Source of the DNA: Laburnicola sp. R22_1
Lineage: Eukaryota > Ascomycota > Dothideomycetes > Pleosporales > Didymosphaeriaceae
DNA: 64,000 nucleotides
Reading direction: 5' to 3'
Assembly (NCBI GenBank): GCA_014281115.1
Contig: JACONQ010000013.1
Span: 982,501 to 1,046,500 of the forward strand
Of this stretch, positions 12,041-22,074 are shown one piece after another; position 1 is the first letter of the stretch; each line of letters begins with the position of its first letter. Both the position numbers and the translations under genes were made by a program. Under the pieces are notes generated by a model. It was not told where the DNA came from. It saw only the letters and a list, made by a program, of their open reading frames with translations, and searched no databases.

Positions 12041-12644
12041 TCAGACCTCATTTGGTAATTTGAATACATTAGGGTCCAGGTCGACCATAGTCCGCGCAGT
12101 GCACGACCTTGCTTTCAAAGCGTGCAGAATCGTGTTCGCCATCATCATGAATATCAAAGCACGGAAGTTTGCATGAAGTCCCTGCAACATGCCCATGTCC
12201 GTGTCCGTGATGAGGAGGTAGGGCTTCGCTTTCTCCGAGCGCCCAGCCGTCGCTGATAGCAGGAACTGTATCTCAACGTACATAGCCGGCGGCGCGTGTT
12301 GGCGAGCTGTAGACTTCGCCAGCGAGAGGTTTTGCAGCTCGTTGGCCAGTGCTTCGATAAGCTCCAGGTAATAGCGTATATCTGGATGCGCATCGGCGTA
12401 TACAAAGCGGACGCGCGACTTCAGGCGCGTCGCGAGCGCTTGTAGTTGCTTGGGCGTGAGGGAAAGGGGGAGCTCGGAGCGAAGGTCGCGCTCTGGGGAG
12501 TCGGGTTGGTGGAAGATCTTTGGAGAGGGGTCGGAGCGTGATTTGGAACGGTCCATGGGCGCAAGAGGGAGTTGAGCCTGGAAAACGAGGGGTGCATGTG
12601 AGCTGTAAGACGCATGGTGGTTCAACAGGCGGGAAGCTCACCAT
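12041..12644 (-). CDS. Hypothetical protein, possibly with a start codon isolated by an intron
   Basis: I do not recognise this protein. The main frame runs leftward from 12577 to a TGA at 12041 and encodes about 178 residues: a polar N-terminus rich in Ser/Pro, a helical middle (LSLTPKQLQALATRLKSRV, then YYLELIEALANELQNLSLA), and a hydrophobic patch (FRALIFMMMANTILHAL) near the end, perhaps a buried helix or a membrane segment. A strong intron signature (GTGAGC at 12641, TTTTCCAG ending at 12578) would place a lone ATG (12642-12644) directly before it, giving MAQLPLAPMDRSK and 179 residues. Without splicing, an in-frame ATG at 12625 or the internal ATG at 12556 could serve. It lies between the metalloprotease and the complex I subunit, all leftward. 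The coding call rests on frame length and composition only. Confidence 0.5.
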
Positions 12645-13167
12645 TCGTATCCACCCTCACTACCGCTCGATCCTGTCCACCCGCTGGTGAAAGAAGCTTT
12701 TTGTACACGGACAGTGCGCTGATAGGACCACGGTATGCTTTTCTCGCAAGGGAAACCGGATACACGAGGGCGATTGTAGGCACTTCGCAATGTTCGGGTG
12801 GCTGCGCAGTGCGCTATCGAGCGAGACGGGTAGAAACGCAACATGATGAACACAGCTGTCACAGAAAGGCGTGAGTGCCCTCCCTTTATAAGTCCAAAAA
12901 TTGCTGCCTGAAATTTGGGGAGACACATTCCGACCTTGCATCCCGTGTAACGGTCCTGCTGAAATGGTAGGTGACACGACTTTAGCGGGTTCGGCTTGAC
13001 AAAATTGATGCAGATGCGGTCATGGGCTGCGCATGTAATTTCCGAGAACATTGTCTGATACAACTACAGCGTTCGGCTGCGATATTCATTTTGTACAGTA
13101 GTAGGCTCTGATGGCCACGCAAGTAATGCCAGCATATAGCACCCAAACCCCGAAGAAAGAAGTGTGT
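12645..13167. other. Intergenic, no feature seen
   Basis: Upstream of the hypothetical gene and downstream of the complex I subunit. Open frames here have no family resemblance. It should contain the hypothetical gene's promoter and the 3' UTR of the complex I gene. Confidence 0.4.
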
Positions 13168-14018
13168 TCACTTTCTATACCACATCCTGGTGATCTTGGT
13201 ATGCCTCATCTTCTTCTGCAGCTGGAAAATGCCGTACATGAGCGCCTCCGACGTGGGCGGGCATCCTGGAACGTAGATGTCCACGGGCACGATCCTGTCG
13301 CATCCTCTTGTGACCGAGTAGCTGTAGTGGTAGTATCCTCCGCCGTTCGCGCAGCTGCCCATGGAAATGACCCATCGCGGGTCGGGCATCTGATCGTACA
13401 CCTGTCGCAGCGCTGGAGCCATCTTGTTCGTAAGGGTTCCAGCCACGATCATGACGTCCGACTGGCGGGGCGAGGCACGGAAAATTATACCAAGGCGATC
13501 CTGATCGTAGCGGGGTGTGGACAGGTGCATCATCTCGACGGCACAGCACGCAAGACCGAACGTCATGGGCCAGAGCGAGCTCTGTCGCGCCCAGTTGGCT
13601 ATTTGATCCAGTGTGGTCCTGGCGAACGTTAGCCATGCCGCCATTGCTGCCATTGCTGCTGCGGCCCGCCCCCTCTGCCACCTGCACCACAACAACGCAT
13701 GGAGATTCACATACAGCGCATACTGCATGGCGCCCTTCTTCCCCTCCTGGCTCGGCAACACGACTTCTCTCCGCGCCTTCTTCATCGGGGGCGGCGTCCC
13801 GGGTGCGCCCGCGACCAGGCCCGGCTTCTGCATGGGCGTCGCCTTGCTCGACGCCGTATTCGAGAGGAAGGCGACGCTGCCGGCGCGGAAGGGCAGCAGG
13901 GCCGCCGTCGGTCTGGCTGTGGTCGGTCGTGTTAGCTCCGGGCCCACGGCGTGCTTGGGGCGTGGCAGGACGCACCTCTGAGGGCCATTGAGGCGGCAGA
14001 CCTCGTTGTCGACAGCAT
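13168..14018 (-). CDS. NADH:ubiquinone oxidoreductase PSST/NuoB subunit (about 19-20 kDa)
   Basis: Core subunit of mitochondrial complex I that holds iron-sulfur cluster N2, the last electron carrier before ubiquinone. Three exons with introns 13917-13975 and 13619-13714 give 231 residues. The first two exons encode a Ser/Ala/Arg-rich presequence and linker, in line with mitochondrial import. The conserved core begins [20 protein letters not shown] and shows [11 protein letters not shown] with the adjacent cysteines, then MGSCANGGG and [11 protein letters not shown], which supply the four N2 cluster ligands. The end, [14 protein letters not shown], matches the usual C-terminus of the family. 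The second intron is 96 nt, the others in this region about 50-60. The start ATG at 14018 yields [14 protein letters not shown], then a splice after one base of the next codon. No break is seen. Confidence 0.95.
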
Positions 14019-14350
14019 GTGGGCGACGGGAACAAAGGAAAGGCCCGCGGCAAGGAGTGGAGAGTGGTGGGAGGAGGGCGACGGGGTGGCGATGGCCGGG
14101 CACAGGTGCGCCGTGGTGAGGTCAAAGTGTCGAGGAAAGCGTGCTTGGCGGTCTCGATTAGCTTCCCCAATCAGCCGGCCGCTGGTTGGTCGATTCACAC
14201 TCGCCGTCGCCCTTTCGGACACACACATTGGCGACTCCATCTTTCTCATCCACGCCTGGAGACCATAAGCATCCAGCCAACCTTCAAACAGCCTCAAGCT
14301 GTAAAAGTCAAGGTTGAAGCGGCGCCCATATCCACATCCTGACCGGCAAT
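14019..14350. promoter_or_regulatory. Divergent promoter region (complex I subunit / TRAPP subunit)
   Basis: About 330 bp between two genes that point away from each other, so it must serve both. I recognise no specific element. Confidence 0.5.
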
Positions 14351-14987
14351 ATGACCAACCGAGTGCCTTCAATAGCCTGTGTAGGCGTCATTGGGCGACA
14401 CGTGAGCATATGCGCTTCTTTGCTGCTCGTCTATGACAGTATTAATACCCATTTAGAACAACCCTCTTCACATATCGCTGTTCCCAGCCGAGGAGCGGGC
14501 GCCCCTGGAATTTCAGTTCTTACTGTCTTCATGCCTCGACATTTTCGCAGCTCGTATGCCCCACAAGACAGTCGATCAGGACTTTGGCCTGCTTCAGGCC
14601 GTCGACGAGCGGCTAGCCATGTATGGCTGGCTGACCAACACCGGCGTCAAGTTCGTCATCGTCGTAGACATGGAAGGGCGACCAGCAACGGCGTCAGACA
14701 GCAAGGCCTCCGCAGCGGTTGGGCTGCGAGATGCGGATCTTAAGCCAGTATGTTAGGTCCTCATCATCTTCAAAGTGCAGCAGCATTTACGTTCCTAGGC
14801 TTTTAGGGCATTGCAAACAGCATACATCATGCTCTTGCGGAACCCATTCTACAACCCCGACGAGCATTCGCCAGTGACAGCAAACGCTGAGCAGAGTGTT
14901 GGCTCGACCCAGATCACAAGCCGCAAATTTATTCATGAAGTAAAGAGGATAGGCGACACGTGGGCGCCAGGAATTACCAACATCTGA
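14351..14987 (+). CDS. TRAPP complex subunit, TRAPPC2L/Tca17-like (sedlin fold)
   Basis: Likely a longin-type component of the TRAPP tethering complex, which activates Rab GTPases in ER-Golgi and Golgi traffic. Introns 14402-14456 and 14748-14798 (GT-AG) join three exons into 176 residues. The N-terminus (VPSIACVGVIGRHNNPLHISLFP) has the beta-strand pattern with NNPLHI seen in this family. The middle shows MYGWLTNTGVKFVIVVDM, and the end AFRALQTAYIMLLRNPFYNPDE, the most diagnostic stretch for sedlin/TRAPPC2L. The tail SRKFIHEVKRIGDTWAPGI is also family-like. I place it with TRAPPC2L rather than TRAPPC2 because of the spacing and the K-F-V-I-V-V-D motif, which is inference. The gene is divergent from the complex I subunit. 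Confidence 0.83.
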
Positions 14988-15245
14988 TTTTATATACTTG
15001 ACGGGACGACGATGGAAGCTTGCTGCATTGCCAGGCGTTTGGACTTCACCGATACCTTCTCATAACGAATGCTAGACGTAAAATTACTGGTGCACTCGCT
15101 CTCTCCCTCAAATTCCCTCCGGTGCTGCAGTGTGGTCTTTTGTTCAGATCTAACTCTAAGACGTAACTAGCTAGCGTCGATTCGCAACGTCCATCACCTC
15201 GGCCCTTCACACTTCAGACGTTCGTTCTCACACCTCAGGTCCGTA

Positions 15246-17193
15246 ATGCCACCCAATGGATCTAGTCTCGCCATCACCAACCCACTGGTACTTTATAGGA
15301 GCCTCATCGCCACAAATCGGATCCAGCCTGATCCAGTGCAGCATCGCCTCGGTACAGTACATGACATCGACCATTCCATGCCAAGCCTCTTCCTACTAAC
15401 ACGAACATGCAGCACTCCATCTCCAGAAGCTCTACGACCGACTAATAGACTATGAACCTAGTGTGGACTACTCTCATCGGCTGAAACAGTTGAGTCGTGC
15501 CTTGGGCACCGGTCAGAATGTCTCGCCATCAGGACCAGAGCGGGCTGCCATCGGGACTAGGGGCGTATGGACTTCTCCCCTCGCGCAGAAAGAGAAGCGC
15601 GATTCTCTTGCGCTTACCCGTACCCTCACCAGTCACGAAGCTGCCATGAATCTTCAGAGTCCCAAAGGTCTAATGCTCCATGGCGAAGTGGGAACCGGCA
15701 AGAGTATGCTTATTGGCTTATTCGCGGACTGTCTGCCAAATCGCAAGAAGAGACGATGGCACTTCAATCCCTTCATGCTCCAGACCTTCTCGCGTCTGGA
15801 ACAATTGCGTCTGTCAAGGTCAGGAGCGCCGGGTGGAGCTACTCAAGATGAGTATTCTCTCTTGTAGCTGGCGCGAGATCTAATCGAAAAGCGCCCGATT
15901 TTATTCCTCGATGAGTTCCAGTTACCCGATCGTGCAGCGTCCAAGATCTTATCGAACCTCATGACGAGCCTCTTCCAGCTTGGTGGCGTACTGATAGCTA
16001 CGAGTAACCGCATGCCAGAAGAGTTAGCGAAAGCTGCGGGTATGGAGTTCGCAAGGCCAGTCTCACGACTAAGTCGATTAGGGTGGAGTTTGGGCATGGC
16101 GGGTGTGGTGGGAAGAGATGATGGCCCCGGGAAAAAGGGGGAATTTGCACAATTTTTGGAGGTTTTAAGAGCGAGGTGCGACGTCTGGGAAATGGAAGAC
16201 AAGAAAGATTATCGTCGGATAGGAGCCTCCGAAGAATCTTTTGCTCGGCCGATACTCTCTGAAAGATCGACCTCTTTGGGGAGCGATGTACTCGAGTCCA
16301 GCCAACACAGTCTCACCGCCGAATCCGAAAATATCTCAACCACCGCCGACGCCGACTCCGACGCCCACTCCACGCTTCCAAAACATTACCTCATCACACC
16401 CCCTCCGACGGCTCCAGAAACCGAAGTCGCTGCACACACCCAAACACTCGAAGACACCCTCCACGCCATAACTTCAACCCCACAATCCCAACCCATCCCC
16501 TGGACACCCACCACCCTAACCATCTACGGTCGCCCCCTCCACATCCCCTCCCAACACCACACCACCGCCCTCTTCACCTTCACGCAACTCTGTGGCTCCC
16601 CCCTCGGCCCCGCAGACTACATAACCCTCGCCTCCACCTACCCCACCATCATCATAACCTCGATCCCCATCCTAACCTTCCTCCAAAAAAACGAAGCCCG
16701 CAGATTCATCCTCCTCCTAGACGCCCTGTACGAAGCACGCTGCCGCCTCCTCATAACCGCCGCCTCCACCCCAGATTCCATCTTCTTCCCCACCGCCACC
16801 GCTGCCCCAACATCCGCGTCCGCGTCCGCATCTTCCCCACCCGACGACGCCCTCCACCCAGAAACCTACGCCGAAATCCACCAAGACCTCACCTCCCCCT
16901 TCTGCCCCAACACCGCCTCTTACACCACCACCGCCCTCCCCACCGACGCCCTCGAAGACGACCCCCCAACCCGTTTCCGCCGCCCAGGCTCCTCGTACAC
17001 GGACGAGCGCCGCGCGGGGCGTACCAGCACTGCGCTTGATTTCGCCAATATCGGCGGCTTAACGGGCGAAGATGAGCGGTTCGCTGTGAAGAGGGCGGAG
17101 AGTTGGATCTGGGAGATGTGTGGGGCGAAGTGGTGGGGGAGGGTGGTGGAGGCCCGTGGGGAGGGAGGGGAGGTTTTGGGAGGGAGTGCATGA
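15246..17193 (+). CDS. AFG1: AFG1/LACE1-family mitochondrial ATPase with an in-frame TAG
   Basis: AFG1 proteins are AAA-like ATPases of the mitochondrial inner membrane that help degrade or assemble respiratory chain subunits. One intron (15352-15412) joins the N-terminal part to the main exon. Walker A is GEVGTGKSML (about residues 151-160) and Walker B is ILFLDEFQL. FNPFMLQTFSRLEQLR, GGVLIATSNRMPEELA and the C-terminal RAESWIWEMCGAKWW also follow the family. Between EYSLL and LARDLIEK the reading frame holds TAG (15865-15867, codon 187), where I recall the family having Trp (TGG). The frame is open on both sides, to a stop at 17191-17193, 629 codons in all. The only GT-AG excision I see that removes the TAG (49 nt, from 15819) shifts the frame and stops at once. 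A Ser/Thr/Pro-rich insertion fills roughly residues 340-450. The stop may be a sequencing error, a true nonsense allele or readthrough. Confidence 0.87.
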
Positions 17194-17822
17194 GGAGCGT
17201 GGGGATGGGGATGGGGGTGCTTCTGCTGTGGAGGGCGTGCATGCTGGGAAAGGTAAACTGGAAGGGCTGTTTGTAAGTGGGGATAGTGTGGTGCGTGGTG
17301 CGGGGGAGGCGCCGCCGAAGATTGGGTGGGTGCATGTTTGGGGGACGGTGAGGTGGGGGAGGAGAGCGGGGGTTTGGGGGATGGGGGTGGAGGAGAGGAG
17401 GAAGGGGAGGGATGGGGTGGAAGGAAAAGAAAAAGAAAAAGGGGGAAAGATGCAGAGTCAGCTTGGGAAGAGAGGGGAGAGAAATGAGAGGTAGTCCGTC
17501 TACATGTTGGGTTATACATGTTGGATACGTGATACTTGAAGACTGTATAGATGGATGAAAGGATGGTCTAGGGCGTGAGAAGGTTCTATGGGTGCGAGCG
17601 CGAACGATATGTATGAAGTGGGAAATAGATCGACTGTCTTAGATGCTTGGTTTGTTCACAAGCCGTTGTTACCTCTAGAAGAGCACTATGTACAACATGC
17701 GCAACAATATTACTACAGTATAACAAGTACAGTCCAGTATATACAACGTAAAGCACATACCACCTCCCCCAGACATCTCCATATTCGACGCCGGAACACC
17801 GAAAAAAAGCAACTCCCAGACG
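17194..17822. other. Convergent 3' intergenic, G-rich on the plus strand near AFG1
   Basis: Between the AFG1 stop and the PPR gene stop. The first 300 bp are very G-rich on the plus strand (runs of GGGG, GGAGG); the rest is mixed. No gene is supported. Confidence 0.45.
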
Positions 17823-20504
17823 TCACTTCTTCAACGCACTCTTAAACACGCCCACCTTCTCCTCCCCCATCAAAGCCTTCAACCTCCGCCCATCCTTCCA
17901 CACCTTCGTCCCCAGCCCCCCACCATCCGGCTCAACAAGAGGCCTAAACACCTTTGCCGCCCACCTCACCCGCTCCGTCTCCTCCCGCTCAGCCGCCTTC
18001 TCCGCGCGCCTCCGCTCCCTCAGCACCCTCGCCTCTTCCAGCTCAAACATGACTCTCCTCCGATCATGCACGCGCGACAACTCCTGCAACAGCTTGGGAC
18101 TCAACCGCTCCTCGTCGTCGACATGCTGCATGACATCTCCAATCTTATCGACGTGTTGTGCCCTTACGTACCCTCTGAGGAGGACCTCGTAGGTGAACTG
18201 ATCGGGCTGGATGCCCCTCGTGCGCATGATTTCGTAGACGCGCTCGGCGGCATGGAGCTGTTGGGATTTGAAGAAGGCCTGCATGAACATGTTCCAGCTG
18301 TAGATGTTGGGCTGGGGCCCGTCGTGCGTCATATCGCGGATGAGCTGCGAGGCGTAGGCGAACTGTTTTTGGCGGCAGAAGGTGAGGAGGAAAGCGTTCC
18401 AGATAAGTGGCTGGGTAGCGAGGTCGGTGAGGACGGCGGAGTGGTTGTCTCGGACGAGTTCTTGGAATTTGAGGTAGAGATCCCAGACCATTTCGTTGCT
18501 GACGGCGGCGGCTTTTTGTATCTCGACTTGTAGCATGATGTAGAGGGCTATAGGTGGGGGCTCTAGGAAACAGGATTCGGCAAGGACACCATCTGATGGT
18601 GCTGCAAGCTCCTGCGCGGACCAAAACTGTCCTTGCCAGAAAGGCTCCATTGGGCGGGCCGAGAAGAATTGAAGGTACGCTCGCGTGATCTCCTCAAAGT
18701 TCGGAGGGGAGGCTGTTGGATCCCGGTAAAGGCGGACGTACAGGTAGTACAGACAGTCAGCTGCCAACCACGGATCTCTCAACTCTTTCGCGGCCATGGC
18801 ACAGTGCTCTGCAAAATCATGGAACTTGGTTGGTTCGCCATTGACAGTGCATCCATGGAGTAAGGTGGAGAATGTGTACTTGTCGGGCTCAAGACCGTTC
18901 TCCTCGAGCGAATTGTATACCTTGAAAGCGGTCGCGTAGTCACCAGCCTCCATGGCGATGTACATGACGATGTTGTATAGGAGAATGTCCAGTTTAACTC
19001 CCAATTCCACAAACGTTGCGACGATGCCAGTCGTTTCATGGTAGTTCTCTTTGTGCATCATGCTCCTGTGGAGAATCAACGCACATGACCATACAAATCT
19101 TCGTTCGTGGACCAGCTTGTGTCTCTCTTCTGGGCTGCGTGCGCCTTGCACAATGGCTATGATGCAAGGCAAGGCACGTCTATACTCGCCAGCCTTGGCG
19201 AAAATGTTGGCGTAGTGTAGGAGCACATCGTAGCCTATGTACGCGTCTGACTCCGTCAAGAGGTCGTAGACGCGTTGAAGGTCTTCAACGCTCGCGAGTT
19301 TCGCAACACTGAGCAACAAATCCTGTGAGCATATGCGCTTGTGTGACACCAGATGCTGGCTGAAGACGCGATGAAAGGTGGGAACCAGGTTAGATTTGCA
19401 CCAAGCCCAATCCGTCTGCGAGTCTTCCCGGTCCTTTGCCGCAATGTATACCCGGGCTAGATGTTCGAAGGTGTCTGCAATGATTTCCGCATCCAAGGTC
19501 GACACGCACGGCTGATGCGTTAAAGCTTGCACGAAAGATAATGCACGGCCCGGTAACTGATGTATGAGATACAAGAGCAAGTGAGGCCAGTGGTGTTCCC
19601 TCGTAGTGACGTCGAATTCCATCCAATTCCTCCAGACTTGCTCGGTATCATTTGCGGGTGTGTTTTTAAACAACTGGGCAACCCACGACGCGCATAACGG
19701 ATTGTGCTTGAGTTTGAGGGGCAGTGTCCGCCGTTTGAGGCCCGGATAGATCCTCCTATCCAAGGCAGCGAATGCCCTCATGATATTGCTTTTCCTCCCC
19801 GTCAGATCCACTTGTGTTGTCCGGGCCGAGTAATTGAATATGCGGCGTCGTAGTGTGCGGTATTTTCCATGCTTTGTCAAGGGCCCGGCATGATGGGGAG
19901 CCTCCTGTGACGCAAAACGACTCTGACTTCGTTGGTAGAGAACCCAACGTCTTTCGCGGCGTCTGTCGAAGAGCGTTCCAGGTTCGGTTTGAGAAGGACG
20001 GTTGTGTGTGAATGAGCGTGTCTGTGGAGCCCAGCGATGCGCGCTTCTCAGGCTGTCAGCAGTCCTCTTGCGAGAAATGCCCTTGGGACGTTCGTGTTGA
20101 ACGCTCGATACTCGTGCTTGCGTGGTGCCCTTTCGCTTTCGAAGAGTGAATTCAATTCGTGTTTTAGGTACGCAACCTGACATCTGTTTCTTTATAGGTA
20201 CGCGACCCAACACACGCCGTGCTCCCCCTCTCCTCTCCGTGCTATACCTCCGCATCTGCTGGCGGGCTAAGCAGAAAATATCAGCATAACGCACGCCCAT
20301 GGGAGACGAGAAAGACGCAGGGCAGCTCAAAGCATTGCCTCTATCTTTCTTCTCCTCTCGCTCTTCCTGTGGCTTGGTATCATCATGTCGTATGTGCCTC
20401 CTGAGGAACGGAGCTTCGGCAAAGGCGCGCGGGGCGAGTAAGGGGAGGAGAGGCGAGGGGGCGCTGGCGAGGGACCTGGCATTTGGGAGGCAGGCGCGGG
20501 GCAT
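17823..20504 (-). CDS. Mitochondrial pentatricopeptide-repeat (PPR) protein
   Basis: A single long open frame of 893 residues. The first about 110 residues are rich in Arg, Ala and Ser and low in acidic residues early on, consistent with a mitochondrial targeting sequence. The rest is helical with PPR-type units, clearest at DILLYNIVMYIAMEAGDYATA and EPDKYTFSTLLHGCTVNGEP. A C-terminal pair follows, PNIYSWNMFMQAFFKSQQLH and IQPDQFTYEVLLRGYVRAQH. A charged coiled-coil-like end (LEEARVLRERRRAEKAAEREE) follows. PPR proteins bind organelle RNA and act in transcript stability or translation; the specific target is not visible. It resembles the large fungal PPR group that includes Cya5/Pet309-type factors, but I cannot assign it to one. 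The first ATG at 20504 may not be the true one; in-frame Met codons follow at about residues 69, 83 and 108. Confidence 0.85.
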   Translation of the reverse strand: MPRACLPNARSLASAPSPLLPLLAPRAFAEAPFLRRHIRHDDTKPQEEREEKKDRGNALSCPASFSSPMGVRYADIFCLARQQMRRYSTERRGGARRVLGRVPIKKQMSGCVPKTRIEFTLRKRKGTTQARVSSVQHERPKGISRKRTADSLRSAHRWAPQTRSFTHNRPSQTEPGTLFDRRRERRWVLYQRSQSRFASQEAPHHAGPLTKHGKYRTLRRRIFNYSARTTQVDLTGRKSNIMRAFAALDRRIYPGLKRRTLPLKLKHNPLCASWVAQLFKNTPANDTEQVWRNWMEFDVTTREHHWPHLLLYLIHQLPGRALSFVQALTHQPCVSTLDAEIIADTFEHLARVYIAAKDREDSQTDWAWCKSNLVPTFHRVFSQHLVSHKRICSQDLLLSVAKLASVEDLQRVYDLLTESDAYIGYDVLLHYANIFAKAGEYRRALPCIIAIVQGARSPEERHKLVHERRFVWSCALILHRSMMHKENYHETTGIVATFVELGVKLDILLYNIVMYIAMEAGDYATAFKVYNSLEENGLEPDKYTFSTLLHGCTVNGEPTKFHDFAEHCAMAAKELRDPWLAADCLYYLYVRLYRDPTASPPNFEEITRAYLQFFSARPMEPFWQGQFWSAQELAAPSDGVLAESCFLEPPPIALYIMLQVEIQKAAAVSNEMVWDLYLKFQELVRDNHSAVLTDLATQPLIWNAFLLTFCRQKQFAYASQLIRDMTHDGPQPNIYSWNMFMQAFFKSQQLHAAERVYEIMRTRGIQPDQFTYEVLLRGYVRAQHVDKIGDVMQHVDDEERLSPKLLQELSRVHDRRRVMFELEEARVLRERRRAEKAAEREETERVRWAAKVFRPLVEPDGGGLGTKVWKDGRRLKALMGEEKVGVFKSALKK

Positions 20505-20903
20505 AGGAGGAAGGGGGGACTGTGGCCTTCATCGAGCCATGATGCGCCAGACGGAATGGAGGGGAGGATTGTTGGTCAATGTCCGGTCGCGAAAAAAAGC
20601 TAGGAGCCTGCACGGGCCGGGAGATTTCCGTCGGGAGCTACGACTTTGAGAGGTCCAGCTTCTTGTCACTACCCTGATTTGCGCTTCTACCAGAGACGGG
20701 CCAGAGCGATCGCAAGGCGTTTACGAGCAGAGATAACAGTTGGACAGGCAGAAATAAGTATAGTACAAGGCCTGTGGAAGAATCTATATTGCCCAACCGT
20801 CGAGCTCCTCCGCGACCGACCACACCTTGCGACGCCCACAACCACATTGCGCCTCTCACCCCGACCCCCCCAACACTCCCACAAAAGACCAGCAAAACCA
20901 ACC
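20505..20903. promoter_or_regulatory. Divergent promoter region (PPR / Cwf18)
   Basis: About 400 bp separating two genes that start outward. No specific site recognised; Cwf18 is preceded by a CCAAC-type pyrimidine-rich stretch. Confidence 0.5.
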
Positions 20904-21569
20904 ATGTCCTCCCACGAGAAACTCTCCGCCGCCGCCAACGACCGCAAAGCCCGCCTCGCGCAACTCAAATCCCTCAAGCGCAAACAAGCCCCCTCCACCG
21001 ACGAAGACGCGCACACCTCGACCCCCGAAAACGGCCCCTCCGCCTCCTCAACAGCCCTCACACGTAACCCCCCCACCACCTACGAGCCCTCAGTAACAAG
21101 CACGTATCTCAGCGGCCGCAACTTCGACCCCACCACCCGCAACGTCAAGCTCGGCTTCGACTCGACGCCCATACGCGACCCAACTCAGACCCTCGAATAC
21201 AAAGCCGAGCAGCTGGCGCTCGAGACGAAGCGCGCGCAGGAGGAAGAAAAAGCTGAAGACAGGCCGCTGGATCTGTTCAAGTTGCAGCCCAAGAAGCCGA
21301 ATTGGGATTTGAAGCGGGATTTGGGCGAGAAGATGAGGGGGTTGGATGTCCAGACTGAGAATGCCATTGCCAAGTTGGTTAGACAGAGGGTGGAGGCGCA
21401 GAAGAGGGCGCAGGTTGCGGGGGAGGGGAGGGGGAAGGATGACGAGGGCGATGGCGAGGCGCAGCAGGTGGGGATGGAGGGGAGTGAGTTGGTGGAGGCG
21501 ATGCATTTGAAAGAGCGGGAAGAGGAAGAGGATAGGCGGAAGGATGCGGAGGAGGAGGATGGTAGCTGA
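20904..21569 (+). CDS. cwf18: Cwf18/CCDC12-family pre-mRNA splicing factor
   Basis: Small spliceosome-associated protein of the Cdc5/NTC complex family (human CCDC12). Intronless, 221 residues. The start MSSHEKLSAAANDRKARLAQLKSLK is the usual coiled N-terminus. The core follows the family: YLSGRNFDPTTRNVKLGF, then LEYKAEQLALETKRAQEEE. PLDLFKLQPKKPNWDLKRD is the most diagnostic Cwf18 motif, followed by LDVQTENAIAKLVRQRVEAQKR. The C-terminal tail is acidic and low-complexity (EEEEDRRKDAEEEDGS), which varies between species. The start ATG at 20904 sits in ACCATGTCC context. It is head-to-head with the PPR gene. Confidence 0.9.
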   Translation: MSSHEKLSAAANDRKARLAQLKSLKRKQAPSTDEDAHTSTPENGPSASSTALTRNPPTTYEPSVTSTYLSGRNFDPTTRNVKLGFDSTPIRDPTQTLEYKAEQLALETKRAQEEEKAEDRPLDLFKLQPKKPNWDLKRDLGEKMRGLDVQTENAIAKLVRQRVEAQKRAQVAGEGRGKDDEGDGEAQQVGMEGSELVEAMHLKEREEEEDRRKDAEEEDGS

Positions 21570-22074
21570 AGGGGATGATAGGGTGGCACTACAGACTCAG
21601 TCCAAGTTGCTGGACACGCTGCTTCTGTATCTTGGGGAACCAACACTCTGGAAGCTTTGGTTGAACATTGAATACTGTAAGCCTTGGGTCATTAAGTGAC
21701 ATGAAGAATAAGCGGTCTGTCCAGCCCCGCCTTTCATGGGCGCAGACCGTGTGGGCCAGGGAGAATGTTTAGCAAGTCCGCTATATTTGCATAGAAGGCG
21801 CATGAAGTTGGTCAAGATGGGAGAATGCCATATCTGGCTATTATCGTAGCACTGAGGGTATCTAGCTGCTACAGTGGACCAAAGGGGTCAGAACCCATCA
21901 ACTCCATCAATCCAGTCATGTAGAATGCAGTAATACGCTGCCCTTCTGTGAAAATAATACATGAGATCCCAATAGAGTCTTCACTCGGAATTAATCCAAG
22001 ACACTCATGCAACGCACGAACTTCAAAGCACGGAAGGTTTGACCCAGTATGTGATCCCGTCACTTAATTTCTCA
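21570..22074. other. Convergent 3' intergenic, no feature seen
   Basis: Roughly 500 bp between the stops of Cwf18 and the ZCCHC10-like gene; 3' UTRs only, as far as I can see. Confidence 0.45.

Noticed and set aside
13175..14170. 331-codon alternative minus-strand frame over the complex I subunit
   Set aside because: Shadow frame; the spliced PSST model explains the locus fully.
15819..15867. A 49-nt GT-AG intron that would remove the AFG1 stop codon
   Set aside because: Splicing it shifts the frame and meets a TAA four codons later; it would also delete the EYSLL segment that I recall as conserved in the family.
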